Shown here: positions 28,858-38,600 of the stretch, piece after piece | Layout: the number at the start of each line of letters is the position of its first letter | Numbering within the stretch: the first letter of the stretch is position 1 | Source: Pseudomonas sp. CBZ-4 | Lineage (GTDB): Bacteria; Pseudomonadota; Gammaproteobacteria; Pseudomonadales; Pseudomonadaceae | Length of the DNA stretch: 64,000 nt | Reading direction: 5' to 3' | NCBI RefSeq assembly: GCF_000346755.1 | Contig: NZ_ANNV01000106.1 | Coordinates: 1 to 64,000 of the forward strand | The notes under the pieces: generated by a model | Seen by the model: only the letters and a program-made list of their open reading frames with translations | Told to the model about the DNA's origin: nothing | The model's database searches: none | Translations under genes and position numbers: made by a program

Positions 28858-30162
28858 TTAATTCAAATGTTCGACGCGAATACGGACGACCGGCCCAACC
28901 ACGCCCTGAAGAGCTTCCAGTGCTTGGATGGCATCGTTCATGTGCTGTTCAAGCACGCGGTGGGTCAGCAGGATCATCGGCACCTGGCCGTTTTGCTCCT
29001 CGACTTCCTTCTGCATGATCGACTCTATGTTGATACCGCGCTCCGACAGGATGCTGGCGACCTGGGCCAACACGCCCGGGTGATCCTGGGCCTGGATGCG
29101 CAGGTAGTAGGCGCTTTCGCAGGCTTCGATCGGCAGGATCGGGTGGGCCGACAGCGAGTCCGGCTGGAAGGCCAGGTGCGGCACGCGGTTTTCCGGGTCG
29201 CTGGTCATGGCGCGAACCACGTCCACCAGGTCGGCGATCACCGACGAAGCAGTCGGCTCCATGCCGGCGCCGGCGCCGTAGAACAGGGTCGAACCGGCAG
29301 CATCACCATTGACCATCACGGCGTTCATCACGCCATTGACGTTGGCAATCAGGCGGTCGGCCGGGATCAGTGTCGGGTGCACACGCAGCTCGATACCGGC
29401 TGGGGTGCTGCGCGCAACGCCGAGGTGCTTGATGCGGTAGCCCAGGGCTTCGGCGTAGTTCACGTCGGCGGTGGTCAGCTTGGTGATGCCTTCGGTGTAG
29501 GCCTTGTCGAACTGCAGCGGGATACCAAAGGCGATGGACGCCAGGATGGTCAGCTTGTGCGCCGCGTCGATGCCTTCCACGTCAAAGGTCGGATCGGCTT
29601 CGGCGTAACCCAGGGCCTGGGCTTCGGCCAGCACGTCTTCGAAAGTGCGGCCCTTCTCGCGCATTTCGGTGAGGATAAAGTTGCCGGTGCCGTTGATGAT
29701 GCCGGCGACCCAGTTGATACGGTTGGCGGACAGGCCTTCACGGATCGCCTTGATCACCGGGATACCACCGGCCACGGCGGCTTCGAACGCCACGATCACG
29801 CCCTTCTCGCGGGCCTTGGCGAAGATCTCGTTGCCGTGCACGGCGATCAGCGCCTTGTTGGCGGTGACCACGTGCTTGCCGTTCTCGATCGCCTTGAGCA
29901 CCAGCTCGCGGGCCACGGTGTAGCCGCCGACCAGCTCGATGACGATATCGATTTCAGGGTTGGTGGCCACGGCGAAAACATCGTTGGTAATCGCAATACC
30001 GGTCGTTTCGAACTGAGGCTTTGGCGAACGCGTGGCAATTTGCGCCACTTCAATCCCGCGACCTGCACGGCGGGAAATTTCTTCAGCATTACGCTGAAGT
30101 ACGTTGAAGGTGCCGCCACCGACGGTCCCTAACCCACAGATGCCTACTTTGACCGGTTTCAC
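28858..30162 (-). CDS. hom: Homoserine dehydrogenase
   Basis: NAD(P)-dependent reduction of aspartate semialdehyde to homoserine, the branch point to threonine and methionine. The 434 residues include the Rossmann motif GICGLGTVGGGT at the N-terminus, the catalytic domain (GIINGTGNFILTEM, about 165; EGIDAAHKL, about 210) and a C-terminal ACT domain (YYLRIQAQDHPGVLAQVASI, about 350-) for threonine feedback. I take the GTG at 30162, which has GGGGAG upstream; an ATG five codons earlier is less well placed. Confidence 0.96.
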   Translation of the reverse strand: MKPVKVGICGLGTVGGGTFNVLQRNAEEISRRAGRGIEVAQIATRSPKPQFETTGIAITNDVFAVATNPEIDIVIELVGGYTVARELVLKAIENGKHVVTANKALIAVHGNEIFAKAREKGVIVAFEAAVAGGIPVIKAIREGLSANRINWVAGIINGTGNFILTEMREKGRTFEDVLAEAQALGYAEADPTFDVEGIDAAHKLTILASIAFGIPLQFDKAYTEGITKLTTADVNYAEALGYRIKHLGVARSTPAGIELRVHPTLIPADRLIANVNGVMNAVMVNGDAAGSTLFYGAGAGMEPTASSVIADLVDVVRAMTSDPENRVPHLAFQPDSLSAHPILPIEACESAYYLRIQAQDHPGVLAQVASILSERGINIESIMQKEVEEQNGQVPMILLTHRVLEQHMNDAIQALEALQGVVGPVVRIRVEHLN

Positions 30163-30180
30163 TGAAGAACTCCCCATGAA

Positions 30181-30203
30181 ACGGCCGACGCTAGGTCGGC
30201 CGT
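30181..30203. repeat. Hairpin in the hom leader
   Basis: ACGGCCGAC pairs with GTCGGCCGT around a five-base loop, ending 18 bases before the hom GTG. It has only a short T-run, so a role as terminator of dsbC or as a leader structure is uncertain. A second perfect hairpin (ATCGTCGA/TCGACGAT, 30266-30285) sits right after the dsbC stop. Confidence 0.6.
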
Positions 30204-30291
30204 GGAAAACAGCCGCACGACTGCGGCTTGCAATTAACGACCCGCCGACGTGTCAGCGAGCCTTGATCGTCGACGCTTCGACGATGCTGGT

Positions 30292-31023
30292 TTATTTGGC
30301 ACCGAGCGCCAGTTTGGCAACTTGTGGTGCCGGCTGGTAGCCCGGAATCACTTGGCCGTCGGCCAAAACGATGGCCGGTGTACCGTTCACACCGATGGAC
30401 TGGCCCAAGGCGAACTGCTTGGAAACCGGGTTGGCGCATTTGGCCGCCTTGATTTCCTTGCCATCGACCATCTTGTCCATGGCCGCCTTCTTGTCGGCCG
30501 AGCACCACACGGCTTGCAACTGCTCGTCACCCGGTGAGCCCAGGCCCTGGCGCGGGAACGCGACGTAGCGGACTTCCACGCCCAGCTTGTTCAGCGCAGG
30601 CACTTCGGCGTGCAGCTTGTGGCAGTACGGGCAGGTGGTGTCGGTGAACACGGTGATGTGGGTCTTGGTCTCGCCGATGGCCGGGTAAACCACGGTCTCG
30701 GCCACCGGAATACCATTGATCAGCTTGGACACGCCCAGGCGCTCGGCTTTCTCGGTGAGGTTGACCGGCTTGCCGTCCTTCAACTGGAACAGATAGCCCT
30801 GGACAATGTACTGGCCGTCGGCACTGGCGTACAGCACGCGGCTGCCCTTGAGCTTGACTTCATACAGGCCGGCCATGGGGCTGGCGCTGATGCTTTCGAT
30901 CGGCGTGTCGAGTTGCAGGTTGGCCAGGCTCTTGCGGATGGTCTGCTCGGCAGCGTCATCGGCGACAACAAAGGTGGAAACCAACGCAATGGCTGCGGCG
31001 GCAATAATCTGGGTCAAGCGCAT
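30292..31023 (-). CDS. dsbC: Periplasmic disulfide isomerase DsbC
   Basis: 243 residues: signal peptide (MRLTQIIAAAAIALVSTFVVA), N-terminal dimerisation domain (about 22-85), linker and C-terminal thioredoxin fold with the active site CPYC in FTDTTCPYCHKL near residue 120. It reshuffles wrong disulfides in exported proteins and is kept reduced by DsbD. The ATG at 31023 starts a clean signal peptide; the longer upstream frame is not coding. It follows xerD on the same strand, a known pairing (recJ is often the third member, but here recJ lies 14 kb away). Confidence 0.95.
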   Translation of the reverse strand: MRLTQIIAAAAIALVSTFVVADDAAEQTIRKSLANLQLDTPIESISASPMAGLYEVKLKGSRVLYASADGQYIVQGYLFQLKDGKPVNLTEKAERLGVSKLINGIPVAETVVYPAIGETKTHITVFTDTTCPYCHKLHAEVPALNKLGVEVRYVAFPRQGLGSPGDEQLQAVWCSADKKAAMDKMVDGKEIKAAKCANPVSKQFALGQSIGVNGTPAIVLADGQVIPGYQPAPQVAKLALGAK

Positions 31024-31162
31024 GGGAACTCCTGAAGGCAGATGCAGGGACGGGCATTGACGCCGCTTGGAAACACAGGCCTGGGCCGTCCCCTTTGCTA
31101 ACCGGCAAAGCCTACCACAGTTGGGCGCAAGGGCAGCCCGCAGCGGGACAAATTGGCGGTTT

Positions 31163-32059
31163 TCAGCCACGCGGGTGGTGCTTGGCGTGCATATCCTGCA
31201 AGCGTGCACGTGCCACGTGGGTGTAGATCTGGGTTGTGGATAAGTCGCTGTGACCGAGCAGCATTTGTACGACGCGCAAATCCGCCCCGTGGTTGAGCAA
31301 ATGGGTGGCAAAAGCGTGACGCAATGTATGGGGCGACAGGCTCTTGCCGATACCCGCGACCTTGGCTTGATGCTTGATCCGGTGCCAGAACGTCTGGCGG
31401 GTCATCTGCTCGCCACGCAGGCTGGGAAACAGCACATCGCTGGGGCGCCCGCCGAGCAACTCACTGCGCCCGTCGCGCATGTAACGCTCGACCCACACGA
31501 TCGCTTCCTCGCCCATCGGCACCAGTCGCTCCTTGCTGCCCTTGCCCATCACCCGCAACACGCCCTGGCGCAGGTTGATCTGTTCCAGGGTCAAGCTGAT
31601 CAACTCGGTCACCCGCAGGCCGCAGGCGTACAACACCTCCAGCATGGCGCGGTCGCGCTGGCCGATGGCTTCGCTCAGGTCTGGGGCGGCGAGCAAGGCA
31701 TCGACGTCGGCTTCCGACAAAGATTTGGGCAACGGCCTGCCGAGTTGTGGCATGTCGACTTGCAGGGTCGGGTCGAGGGTAATCAGTTTTTCCCGCAGCA
31801 AGTAGCGATAGAAGCCACGCACACCAGAGAGGAATCGCGCAGTGGAACGCGGCTTGTAGTTCTGCTCAAGGCGCCAGGCCAGGTGATCGAGGATCAGCTC
31901 GCGGCCGGCGTTGGGCAGTTCGAGGTTTTTTTCCTGCAGCCAGCCATTGAACAGGGCCAAGTCGCTGCGGTAGGCCTGGCGGGTGTTGTCCGACAGGCCT
32001 TTTTCCAGCCAGAGGGCGTCGAGGAAGCGGTCGATCAAGGGGTGGTCGATGGCGGGCAT
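31163..32059 (-). CDS. xerD: Site-specific tyrosine recombinase XerD
   Basis: 298 residues; resolves chromosome dimers at dif together with XerC. The N-terminal SAM-like core-binding domain begins IDRFLDALWLEKGLSDNT. Catalytic residues are visible: Arg in ACGLRVTEL (about 147), HTLRHAFATHLL (about 242-253), His in LLGHSDLSTTQ and the nucleophilic Tyr in IYTHV (about 279). Typical chromosomal XerD, not an island integrase. Confidence 0.96.
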   Translation of the reverse strand: MPAIDHPLIDRFLDALWLEKGLSDNTRQAYRSDLALFNGWLQEKNLELPNAGRELILDHLAWRLEQNYKPRSTARFLSGVRGFYRYLLREKLITLDPTLQVDMPQLGRPLPKSLSEADVDALLAAPDLSEAIGQRDRAMLEVLYACGLRVTELISLTLEQINLRQGVLRVMGKGSKERLVPMGEEAIVWVERYMRDGRSELLGGRPSDVLFPSLRGEQMTRQTFWHRIKHQAKVAGIGKSLSPHTLRHAFATHLLNHGADLRVVQMLLGHSDLSTTQIYTHVARARLQDMHAKHHPRG

Positions 32060-32097
32060 AGGGGCTCAGGCGGGCTTCTGTGGTGTCTGTTAGATCC

Positions 32098-32194
32098 TAT
32101 CGCAGGCAAGCCAGCTCCCACACGGGTTTTCTATCTGGCCAATGATTTGTGACCGACACTGATCAAATGTGGGAGCTGGCTTGCCTGCGATAGC
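32098..32194. repeat. REPIN between thioesterase and xerD
   Basis: ATCGCAGGCAAGCCAGCTCC and the facing GGAGCTGGCTTGCCTGCGAT enclose a spacer of about 50 bases. Arm order is reversed relative to the 9.7-kb REPIN. Confidence 0.85.
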
Positions 32195-32211
32195 CGCGAC
32201 TCGGTCCAGGA

Positions 32212-32625
32212 TCAGTCAACAAACCCAGGCAACACCGGCACCGGCCGCTTATCGGCATCAATCGCCACAAAGCTGAACACACCCTGGATCGCCCTTTCAC
32301 GGCCATCGGCACTCATGCTCTCGACAAACACTTCCACTTCAACCTTGAGGCTGGTGTTACCCACTTTGATCACCCGGCCGATCAGCTCAACGATGGAGCC
32401 AGCAGGGATCGCATGATTGAAGTCGATACGGTCGGTGGAAACCGTCACCAACGGCAACCGGCAAAACCGCGTGGCGGTGATGAACGACACTTCATCCATC
32501 CAGGCCAGCGCGGTGCCGCCGAACAGCGTGTTGTGGTGGTTGGTGGTCGGCGGAAACACTGCCTTGGTCACATGGGTCACGGACAGGTCGGTGCGGCGCT
32601 GGATTTCTTCGAGGCGGGTGGTCAT
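32212..32625 (-). CDS. Acyl-CoA thioesterase (hot-dog fold, YciA-like)
   Basis: 137 residues with a single hot-dog domain: NHHNTLFGGTALAWMDEVSF near residues 32-51 holds the conserved catalytic region, and VSTDRIDFNHAIPAGSIVEL follows. Members hydrolyse fatty acyl-CoA esters; substrate range is not readable here. The ATG at 32625 is favoured over one eight codons upstream. It follows the rplS terminator on the same strand. Confidence 0.88.
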   Translation of the reverse strand: MTTRLEEIQRRTDLSVTHVTKAVFPPTTNHHNTLFGGTALAWMDEVSFITATRFCRLPLVTVSTDRIDFNHAIPAGSIVELIGRVIKVGNTSLKVEVEVFVESMSADGRERAIQGVFSFVAIDADKRPVPVLPGFVD

Positions 32626-32660
32626 TAACAAATACCGGCAAATAGACAAATTTCAGGCAC

Positions 32661-32688
32661 AAAAAAGCAGCCCGTAGGCTGCTTTTTT
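32661..32688 (-). terminator. rplS (ribosomal operon) terminator
   Basis: AAAAAAGCAGCC-CGTA-GGCTGCTTTTTT: a 12-bp stem flanked by A and T runs, 20 bases past the rplS stop. Confidence 0.92.
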
Positions 32689-32707
32689 CTGCATCGGGAA
32701 GCTGGAC

Positions 32708-33058
32708 TTAAGCCAGTTTTTCCTTGATGCGAGCTGCTTTACCGGACAGGTCACGCAGGTAGTACAGCTTGGCTTTACGTACGTCACCGCGACGTTTAAC
32801 GGCCATGCTGTCGATTTGCGGGCTGTAGGTCTGGAAAGTACGCTCTACGCCAACACCGTTGGAGATTTTACGAACAGTGAAAGCACTGTTCACACCACGG
32901 TTACGCTTGGCGATTACCACGCCTTCGAACGCTTGCAGACGCGAACGGTCGCCTTCCTTCACTTTCACCTGAACGACAATGGTGTCGCCCGGGGCAAAGG
33001 TAGGGATCTCTTTGGTCATCTGCTCTGCTTCGAGTGCAAGGATGATTTTGTTAGTCAT
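32708..33058 (-). CDS. rplS: 50S ribosomal protein L19
   Basis: 116 residues, full length; sits at the 30S-50S interface. Recognisable segments are [20 protein letters not shown] and [20 protein letters not shown]. Last gene of rpsP-rimM-trmD-rplS, ended by a strong terminator. Confidence 0.98.
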
Positions 33059-33103
33059 GCTGTGCTCCTAAGGTAAGTCAATGGACCTACCATCGATACG
33101 TTG

Positions 33104-33856
33104 TTAACTATCGTCCCGCGCGAGGATGTATTCCTCGAGCAGCTTCTTCTCTTCTCCAGAAAGCGAGCGGCTTTCCAGAAGATCGGCGCGTCGTTCATAG
33201 GTCCGACCAAGGGACTGCTGTAAACGCCAACGCCGGATGTGTGCGTGATTGCCACTTAGCAATACGTCGGGAACACGCTGATCCGCATACACCTCCGGTC
33301 GGGTGTAGTGCGGGCAATCCAGCAAACCATCCGTGAAGGAATCTTCCTCCGCGGAGTCCGCATGCCCTAAAGCTCCAGGCAGCAGTCGTGTAACCGCATC
33401 TATCAGGACCATCGCTGGCAGCTCGCCGCCAGACAGCACATAGTCCCCAATCGACCACTCTTCATCGACATGAGCATCTATAAAACGCTCGTCAATGCCT
33501 TCATAGCGACCGGCAATCAGGATCAATGCTACCTCATTCGCCATGTCGCGTACCGCAGCCTGTTTCAGCTGACGGCCTTGAGGGGACAGGTAAATTACCT
33601 TCGCCTTCTCCCCGGCTGCGGCCTTGGCCTGGGCCAACGCGTCTTCCAGGGGCTTGATCTTCATCACCATGCCCGGGCCACCGCCAAATGGGCGATCGTC
33701 CACAGTGTGATGTCGATCCGTCGTGTAGTCTCGCGGGTTCCAACAGGTGAGCTGCAACAGCCCCTGTTTCACCGCCCGACTGGTGATGCCGTACTCGCTG
33801 ATGGCGGAGAACATCTCGGGAAACAAACTGATCACTTCAATGCGCAAATTAGCCAC
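33104..33856 (-). CDS. trmD: tRNA (guanine-N1-)-methyltransferase TrmD
   Basis: Methylates G37 of tRNAs to prevent frameshifting. The 250 residues form a SPOUT trefoil-knot domain ([20 protein letters not shown] around 130-150) and begin [17 protein letters not shown]. The start is a GTG at 33856, two bases after the rimM stop, so coupled translation is likely; an apparent upstream extension overlaps rimM and is rejected. Confidence 0.97.
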   Translation of the reverse strand: MANLRIEVISLFPEMFSAISEYGITSRAVKQGLLQLTCWNPRDYTTDRHHTVDDRPFGGGPGMVMKIKPLEDALAQAKAAAGEKAKVIYLSPQGRQLKQAAVRDMANEVALILIAGRYEGIDERFIDAHVDEEWSIGDYVLSGGELPAMVLIDAVTRLLPGALGHADSAEEDSFTDGLLDCPHYTRPEVYADQRVPDVLLSGNHAHIRRWRLQQSLGRTYERRADLLESRSLSGEEKKLLEEYILARDDS

Positions 33857-33858
33857 GC

Positions 33859-34395
33859 TTAGAAGTCCGCATCCCATTCCACCTTCATCTCGCCCGCGGC
33901 CAGGTCGACGGCCAACACGCATTGCTCCGTATAGGGCAACAGGCGTTCGCGATCATCCAGGCTGCCAGCGCAAGGCTTGACCACCATTACATCATTGGCG
34001 CCGGTTTCCAGAAGATGGTCGATTTTCCCGAGCAATTGCCCGAGTTGATCAACAACCTTCAGACCTTCCAGCTGGTACCAGTAGTACTCGCCGTCGGTCA
34101 ATTCAGGGAACAGGTTGCGCGGCACGCAGATCTCATAACCGGCCAGAAGACGAGCTTCTTCACGATCATCAAGACCCTTGAGCTTTGCGACCAGGAACTT
34201 GTCGCTCCCGCGTCCACTGACCAGCTCGACCTGTTTCACACTCCCTTCGCGCTTGAGCGTCCAGGTTTTGTACTGCAACAGGTTTTCAGTCGGATCAGTA
34301 AAGGAATACACCTTCACTTCGCCGCGAACGCCATGAACAGAGTAAATCTTGCCGATAACGATCAAATCATCAGCAACAGCTGGCGTCGCGTTCAT
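33859..34395 (-). CDS. rimM: 16S rRNA processing/ribosome maturation factor RimM
   Basis: 178 residues; assists assembly of the 30S head with S19. N-terminal RimM barrel begins [21 protein letters not shown]; the C-terminal PRC-barrel holds [15 protein letters not shown] and ANDVMVVKP. It starts five bases after rpsP ends. Confidence 0.97.
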   Translation of the reverse strand: MNATPAVADDLIVIGKIYSVHGVRGEVKVYSFTDPTENLLQYKTWTLKREGSVKQVELVSGRGSDKFLVAKLKGLDDREEARLLAGYEICVPRNLFPELTDGEYYWYQLEGLKVVDQLGQLLGKIDHLLETGANDVMVVKPCAGSLDDRERLLPYTEQCVLAVDLAAGEMKVEWDADF

Positions 34396-34400
34396 ATTGC

Positions 34401-34652
34401 TCAGGCTGCGGCCTTAGCCGAGTCTTTCAACAGCTTGGCAACGCGCTCGGATGGCTGTGCGCCAACGCTCAGCCAGTAGGCTACGCGCTCTTGGTTCACG
34501 GACAGACGAACTTCTTGACCACGAGCGATCGGGTTGAAGAAGCCAACTTGTTCCTTGTGAGAGCCGTCACGTGGGTTGCGGCTGTCAGTTACGGTCAAGT
34601 GGTAAAACGGGCGCTTTTTGGAGCCGCCAAGGGCAAGACGGATTGTTAGCAT
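34401..34652 (-). CDS. rpsP: 30S ribosomal protein S16
   Basis: 83 residues, starting [23 protein letters not shown], with [21 protein letters not shown] in the middle. First gene of the rpsP-rimM-trmD-rplS operon. Confidence 0.98.
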   Translation of the reverse strand: MLTIRLALGGSKKRPFYHLTVTDSRNPRDGSHKEQVGFFNPIARGQEVRLSVNQERVAYWLSVGAQPSERVAKLLKDSAKAAA

Positions 34653-34724
34653 GTGAACATCGTTCCTGTAGTCGGTGCTGCAAATCTAAATGCACAGCGG
34701 GCATAGGTGCCCGAAAGGCCGCAT

Positions 34725-34752
34725 ATTCTAAGGAATATCCGGACTTTTGCAA
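34725..34752 (-). promoter_or_regulatory. Candidate promoter of the rpsP operon
   Basis: On the minus strand TTGCAA, 16-base spacer, TAGAAT. The -10 lies about 73 bases before the rpsP start. Confidence 0.65.
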
Positions 34753-34854
34753 ATGTCTTTTTCTGGCGCCTATCGGCGTGCCATTCAGATCTGCTATAGA
34801 GCCGTCGGTTAAAACGGCAAGTCAGCTCCCGCTAACCGCGGGTTTGCTGGAGAT

Positions 34855-34895
34855 CCCACATCCCTGTGGGTCGGAGCAAGAGCGAACTCCTGCTC
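34855..34895 (-). terminator. Paired hairpins after ffh
   Basis: Just past the ffh stop the minus strand carries GAGCAGGAG-TTCG-CTCTTGCTC (UUCG tetraloop) and then CCCACAGGGATGTGGG. Neither has a T-run. They may protect the ffh 3' end or end transcription with Rho. Confidence 0.55.
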
Positions 34896-34902
34896 GAATT
34901 CT

Positions 34903-36279
34903 TTACATTTTCGGCATGCCGCCGCCGGGCAACATGCCGCCCATGCCGCGCATCATCTTGGCCATTCCGCCTTTTGCGGAGAATTTCTTCATCATCTTCT
35001 GCATCTGCTTGTGTTGCTTGATCAAGCGACCGATGTCCTGCACCTGGGTGCCGGAACCCATGGCGATCCGACGCTTGCGCGAACCGCTGATCAGCTCAGG
35101 GTCACGGCGCTCGGCCGGGGTCATGGAGTTGATGATGGCTTCCATCTGCTTGAACTGCTTCTCTGCCGCGCCCTGGGCATTGCCCATCTGCGCCAGGTTC
35201 ACACCGCCGATATTCGGCAGCTTGTCCATCAGGCCGCCGAGACCGCCCATGTTCTTCATCTGTTGCAGCTGGTCACGGAAGTCTTCGAGGTCGAAGCCCT
35301 TGCCCTTCTTCAGCTTCTTGGCCAGCTTGTCGGCCTTGTCCTTGTCGAGGGTGGCTTCGGCCTGCTCGATCAGGCTGAGCACGTCGCCCATGCCAAGGAT
35401 GCGCGAAGCGATACGCTCCGGGTGGAACGGTTCGAGCGCTTCGCTCTTCTCGCCCATACCGATGAACTTGATCGGCTTGCCGGTGATGGCACGTACCGAC
35501 AGCGCGGCACCGCCACGGGCGTCGCCGTCGACCTTGGTGAGGATCACGCCGGTCAGCGGCAGTGCGTCGCCGAACGCCTTGGCAGTGTTGGCCGCATCCT
35601 GGCCGGTCATGGCGTCGACCACGAACAGCGTCTCGACCGGATTGATCGCGGCATGCAGCGCCTTGATCTCACCCATCATCTCTTCGTCGATGTGCAGGCG
35701 ACCGGCGGTATCGACGATGACCACGTCGATAAACTTCAGCTTGGCTTCTTTAATAGCCGCGTTGGCGATATCGACCGGCTTCTGGCTCAGGTCGGACGGG
35801 AAGAAGGTCACGCCCACTTCGCCCGCGAGCATTTCCAGCTGTTTAATCGCCGCCGGACGGTAGACGTCAGCCGACACCACCATCACGGACTTCTTCTTGC
35901 GCTCTTTAAGGAAGCGCGCCAGCTTGCCGGCGGTGGTGGTCTTGCCCGCACCTTGCAGACCGGCCATCAGCACGACGGCCGGTGGCACGGCGCTGAGGTT
36001 CAAATCTTCGTTGGCCGCGCCCATCAGGCTTTCAAGTTCGGCCTGGACGACCTTCACGAAGGCCTGGCCCGGGGTCAGGCTGCGGGACACTTCGGTGCCC
36101 ACTGCGCGCTCTTTGACCGAGTTGACGAAGTCCTTCACCACGGGCAAGGCCACGTCGGCTTCCAGCAACGCCATGCGCACTTCACGCAGGGTGTCTTTGA
36201 TATTGTCCTCGGTCAGCTTGGCCTTGCCGGTTACGTGGCGCAGCGTCTGCGAGAGACGGTCAGTCAAGTTTTCAAACAT
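34903..36279 (-). CDS. ffh: Signal recognition particle GTPase Ffh (SRP54)
   Basis: Binds signal sequences and 4.5S RNA and delivers ribosomes to FtsY. The 458 residues hold the N domain, GTPase motifs (GLQGAGKTTTAGKLA near 105; DTAGRLHID near 190; TKVDGDARGG near 248) and a methionine-rich M domain ending in Gly/Met repeats (MMRGMGGMLPGGGMPKM). Single gene, divergent from the CcsA-like gene. Confidence 0.97.
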   Translation of the reverse strand: MFENLTDRLSQTLRHVTGKAKLTEDNIKDTLREVRMALLEADVALPVVKDFVNSVKERAVGTEVSRSLTPGQAFVKVVQAELESLMGAANEDLNLSAVPPAVVLMAGLQGAGKTTTAGKLARFLKERKKKSVMVVSADVYRPAAIKQLEMLAGEVGVTFFPSDLSQKPVDIANAAIKEAKLKFIDVVIVDTAGRLHIDEEMMGEIKALHAAINPVETLFVVDAMTGQDAANTAKAFGDALPLTGVILTKVDGDARGGAALSVRAITGKPIKFIGMGEKSEALEPFHPERIASRILGMGDVLSLIEQAEATLDKDKADKLAKKLKKGKGFDLEDFRDQLQQMKNMGGLGGLMDKLPNIGGVNLAQMGNAQGAAEKQFKQMEAIINSMTPAERRDPELISGSRKRRIAMGSGTQVQDIGRLIKQHKQMQKMMKKFSAKGGMAKMMRGMGGMLPGGGMPKM

Positions 36280-36403
36280 GCGCGTTCCTTTCAGGCCCTA
36301 CTCATCGAAATGCAGTGGTAGACCGAGGTAATGACGGCCCAGGCTGTGGTAAATCGCTATTAAAAACAGCGCTCGGCGAGCCTGCGGCGTGGGCAGGTCG
36401 CGG

Positions 36404-36409
36404 ATTATA
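36404..36409 (-). promoter_or_regulatory. Candidate -10 element for ffh
   Basis: Minus-strand TATAAT about 125 bases before the ffh start, with a weak TGTGCA at -35 spacing. Confidence 0.45.
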
Positions 36410-36513
36410 GCGAAGACTGCCGCCATGCACACCCGCTGTCTGGCCTGAGAGTCTTTCGTGTTACGCGGGGGTATGCCAAACTCAGCGCCTTTCGGGCTTG
36501 CCTAACAGGATTT

Positions 36514-37326
36514 ATGCTCCCTTTGTCACCCAGTTTGCTACCCAGCCTCGCCGCCGCCATTTTGTACGCCGCTGCGACTCTCTATCAGGGCACTCGTCTG
36601 GCCCAAGGCACCAAGGCGGACAAACGCCTGCTGGTTGGCCTTGGCGTCGCTGCCCTGCTGGCCCACGCTGCCAGCCTGTTTACCCACCTGATGACGCCGG
36701 TCGGCCTGGGCCTGGATTTTTTCAGCGCGGCCAGCCTGATCGCAGCGGCCGTGATCGCCTTGACGCTGATCGCCTGCTCGCGCATCCCGGTGGAGAACCT
36801 GCTCGTCCTGCTATTCCCCCTGGGCGTGCTGACGGTGCTGCTGTCGCAATTCGCCCCCACCGGCACCGTCCAGGTGATCGATGAGGAGCCGGGCATCCTC
36901 GCGCACATCCTGTTGTCGATCCTGGCCTACGGCATGTTCACCATCGCGGTGTTCCAGTCCCTGCTCCTGCTGCTGCAGGACCACCAGCTCAAGCACAAGC
37001 ACCCGTCCGGGCTGATCAAGAACTTCCCGCCGCTGCAAACCATGGAAAGCCTGCTGTTCGGTTTCCTCTGGGCCGGCTGGACGCTGCTGTCGCTGTCACT
37101 GATCTCCGGCTGGCTGTTCGTCGAAAACCTGTTTGCCCAGCACCTGGTGCACAAGACCCTGCTGGCGTGCCTGGCCTGGGTCGTGTTCAGCGTACTGCTG
37201 TGGGGCCGCAACCGCCTTGGCTGGCGCGGGCACAAGGCGATCCGCTGGACCCTGGCCGGTTTCTGCCTGCTGATGCTGGCCTATTTCGGCAGCAAGCTGG
37301 TTCGCGAATACATCCTGCATATCTGA
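36514..37326 (+). CDS. CcsA/YpjD-type inner-membrane protein
   Basis: 270 residues with about eight hydrophobic helices and the cytochrome-c-assembly domain typical of E. coli YpjD, including histidines in ALLAHAASLFTHLM and EEPGILAHILLSILAYG. Homologues handle haem in cytochrome c assembly, but this short version stands alone and its function is unproven. It lies divergent to ffh and 12 bases before a CNNM/CorC gene, a conserved arrangement in gammaproteobacteria. Confidence 0.88.
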   Translation: MLPLSPSLLPSLAAAILYAAATLYQGTRLAQGTKADKRLLVGLGVAALLAHAASLFTHLMTPVGLGLDFFSAASLIAAAVIALTLIACSRIPVENLLVLLFPLGVLTVLLSQFAPTGTVQVIDEEPGILAHILLSILAYGMFTIAVFQSLLLLLQDHQLKHKHPSGLIKNFPPLQTMESLLFGFLWAGWTLLSLSLISGWLFVENLFAQHLVHKTLLACLAWVVFSVLLWGRNRLGWRGHKAIRWTLAGFCLLMLAYFGSKLVREYILHI

Positions 37327-37338
37327 CGGGCAGCCATC

Positions 37339-38577
37339 ATGGACAACTTGCCCCTGGGGCCGATGCTCGCGGTAATCGCCTTGCTGGTGTTATGGGCGGC
37401 GCTGTTTACCGCCATCGAAGCCGCACAACAACACCTGCTGGCCCTGCGCCCCGGTACACGCCAGGGTGACAAGGCGGCGGCCCGCCTGAATTTCCCACGC
37501 AACAGCCTGATCCTGTGCAACAGCTTGTGCCGTGCGGCGGTGGTGATCCTCTGCACACTGCTGGCGATCTACGCCTGGGCGCAAAACGGCCCGTGGCTGG
37601 GCTGGATGATTTCCTGCGCGATCCTGCTGATCCTCGCCGACTACCTGCCCCGTGCCCTCGCCACGCGCTATCCGCAGGCGGTGCTGGGCTTTGGCAACAC
37701 GCTGCTGGGCGTGCCGCTGAAAATCCTCTATCCCCTGGCCTGGCTGCTCAATGGCATCAGCTTATTGTTGTTGCGCCCGTTCGCCCGCAAGTCCGGCGTG
37801 GTGAAAAAGAGCGACGAGCCGTTGCCGGATCATGATGACGAACCCGAGCCCCAGGCCGACGAAGACCGCACACCCGGCATGCCGGGCATCCACGCCCTCG
37901 ACAACATCACCGTCAACGACATCCTGGTGCCGCGCAGCGAAGTGGACGGCATCAACCTGGATGACCCGATCGACGAGATCATCGAGCAGCTGCGCACGTC
38001 CCAGCGCACCCGCCTGCCGGTGTTCCACAGCGATATCAACCAGGTCGAAGCCGTCCTCAACACCCGGCAGATCCAGCACCTGCTACCCGACGCCAGCCTG
38101 ACCAAGGAAGCCCTGCTCGCCGCCTGCCACGAACCCTACTTCGTCCCGGAAAGCACGCCGCTGCAACTGCAACTGCTGAACTTCCACAAACAGCAGCGCC
38201 GCCTGGGCATGGTGGTGGACGAATACGGCGAAGTGCTGGGCATTGTCACCCTGGAAGACATCCTTGAAGAAATCGTCGGCGAATTCGAAAGCGAACAGGG
38301 TGCGGACAACCCGCATATCGAAGCGCAGCCCGATGGCCGCTACATTGTCGATGGCGCCGCGTCGATCCGCGAACTGAACAAGAGCCTGAACTGGCACCTG
38401 CCCAGCGACGGCCCCAAGACCCTCAATGGCTTGGTGACCGAGGCGCTGGAGACGATTCCCGATTGTGCGGTGTGCCTGAAGATCGGGCGTTATCGCCTGG
38501 AAATCCTCGAGACCGAGGACAACCGGGTGAGCAAGGTGCTGATCTGGCATACCAGCCGGGTGCCCGTCGCCGCCTAG
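37339..38577 (+). CDS. CNNM/HlyC-CorC family membrane protein (YfjD type)
   Basis: 412 residues: N-terminal DUF21/CNNM membrane domain (about 1-160, three or four helices), linker rich in acidic residues, a CBS-domain pair (about 190-315; VPRSEVDGINLDDPIDEI, GMVVDEYGEVLGIVTLEDILEE) and the CorC/HlyC C-terminal domain (about 330-405). Family members are linked to magnesium or cobalt efflux and its regulation by nucleotides. Likely co-transcribed with the CcsA-like gene. Confidence 0.9.
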   Translation: MDNLPLGPMLAVIALLVLWAALFTAIEAAQQHLLALRPGTRQGDKAAARLNFPRNSLILCNSLCRAAVVILCTLLAIYAWAQNGPWLGWMISCAILLILADYLPRALATRYPQAVLGFGNTLLGVPLKILYPLAWLLNGISLLLLRPFARKSGVVKKSDEPLPDHDDEPEPQADEDRTPGMPGIHALDNITVNDILVPRSEVDGINLDDPIDEIIEQLRTSQRTRLPVFHSDINQVEAVLNTRQIQHLLPDASLTKEALLAACHEPYFVPESTPLQLQLLNFHKQQRRLGMVVDEYGEVLGIVTLEDILEEIVGEFESEQGADNPHIEAQPDGRYIVDGAASIRELNKSLNWHLPSDGPKTLNGLVTEALETIPDCAVCLKIGRYRLEILETEDNRVSKVLIWHTSRVPVAA

Positions 38578-38600
38578 TTTTCTGACAGCACACAATCCAA

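Noticed and set aside
31163..32059. Tyrosine recombinase as a mark of a genomic island
   Set aside because: Sequence and neighbours (dsbC downstream) identify chromosomal XerD; no att repeats or cargo genes flank it.
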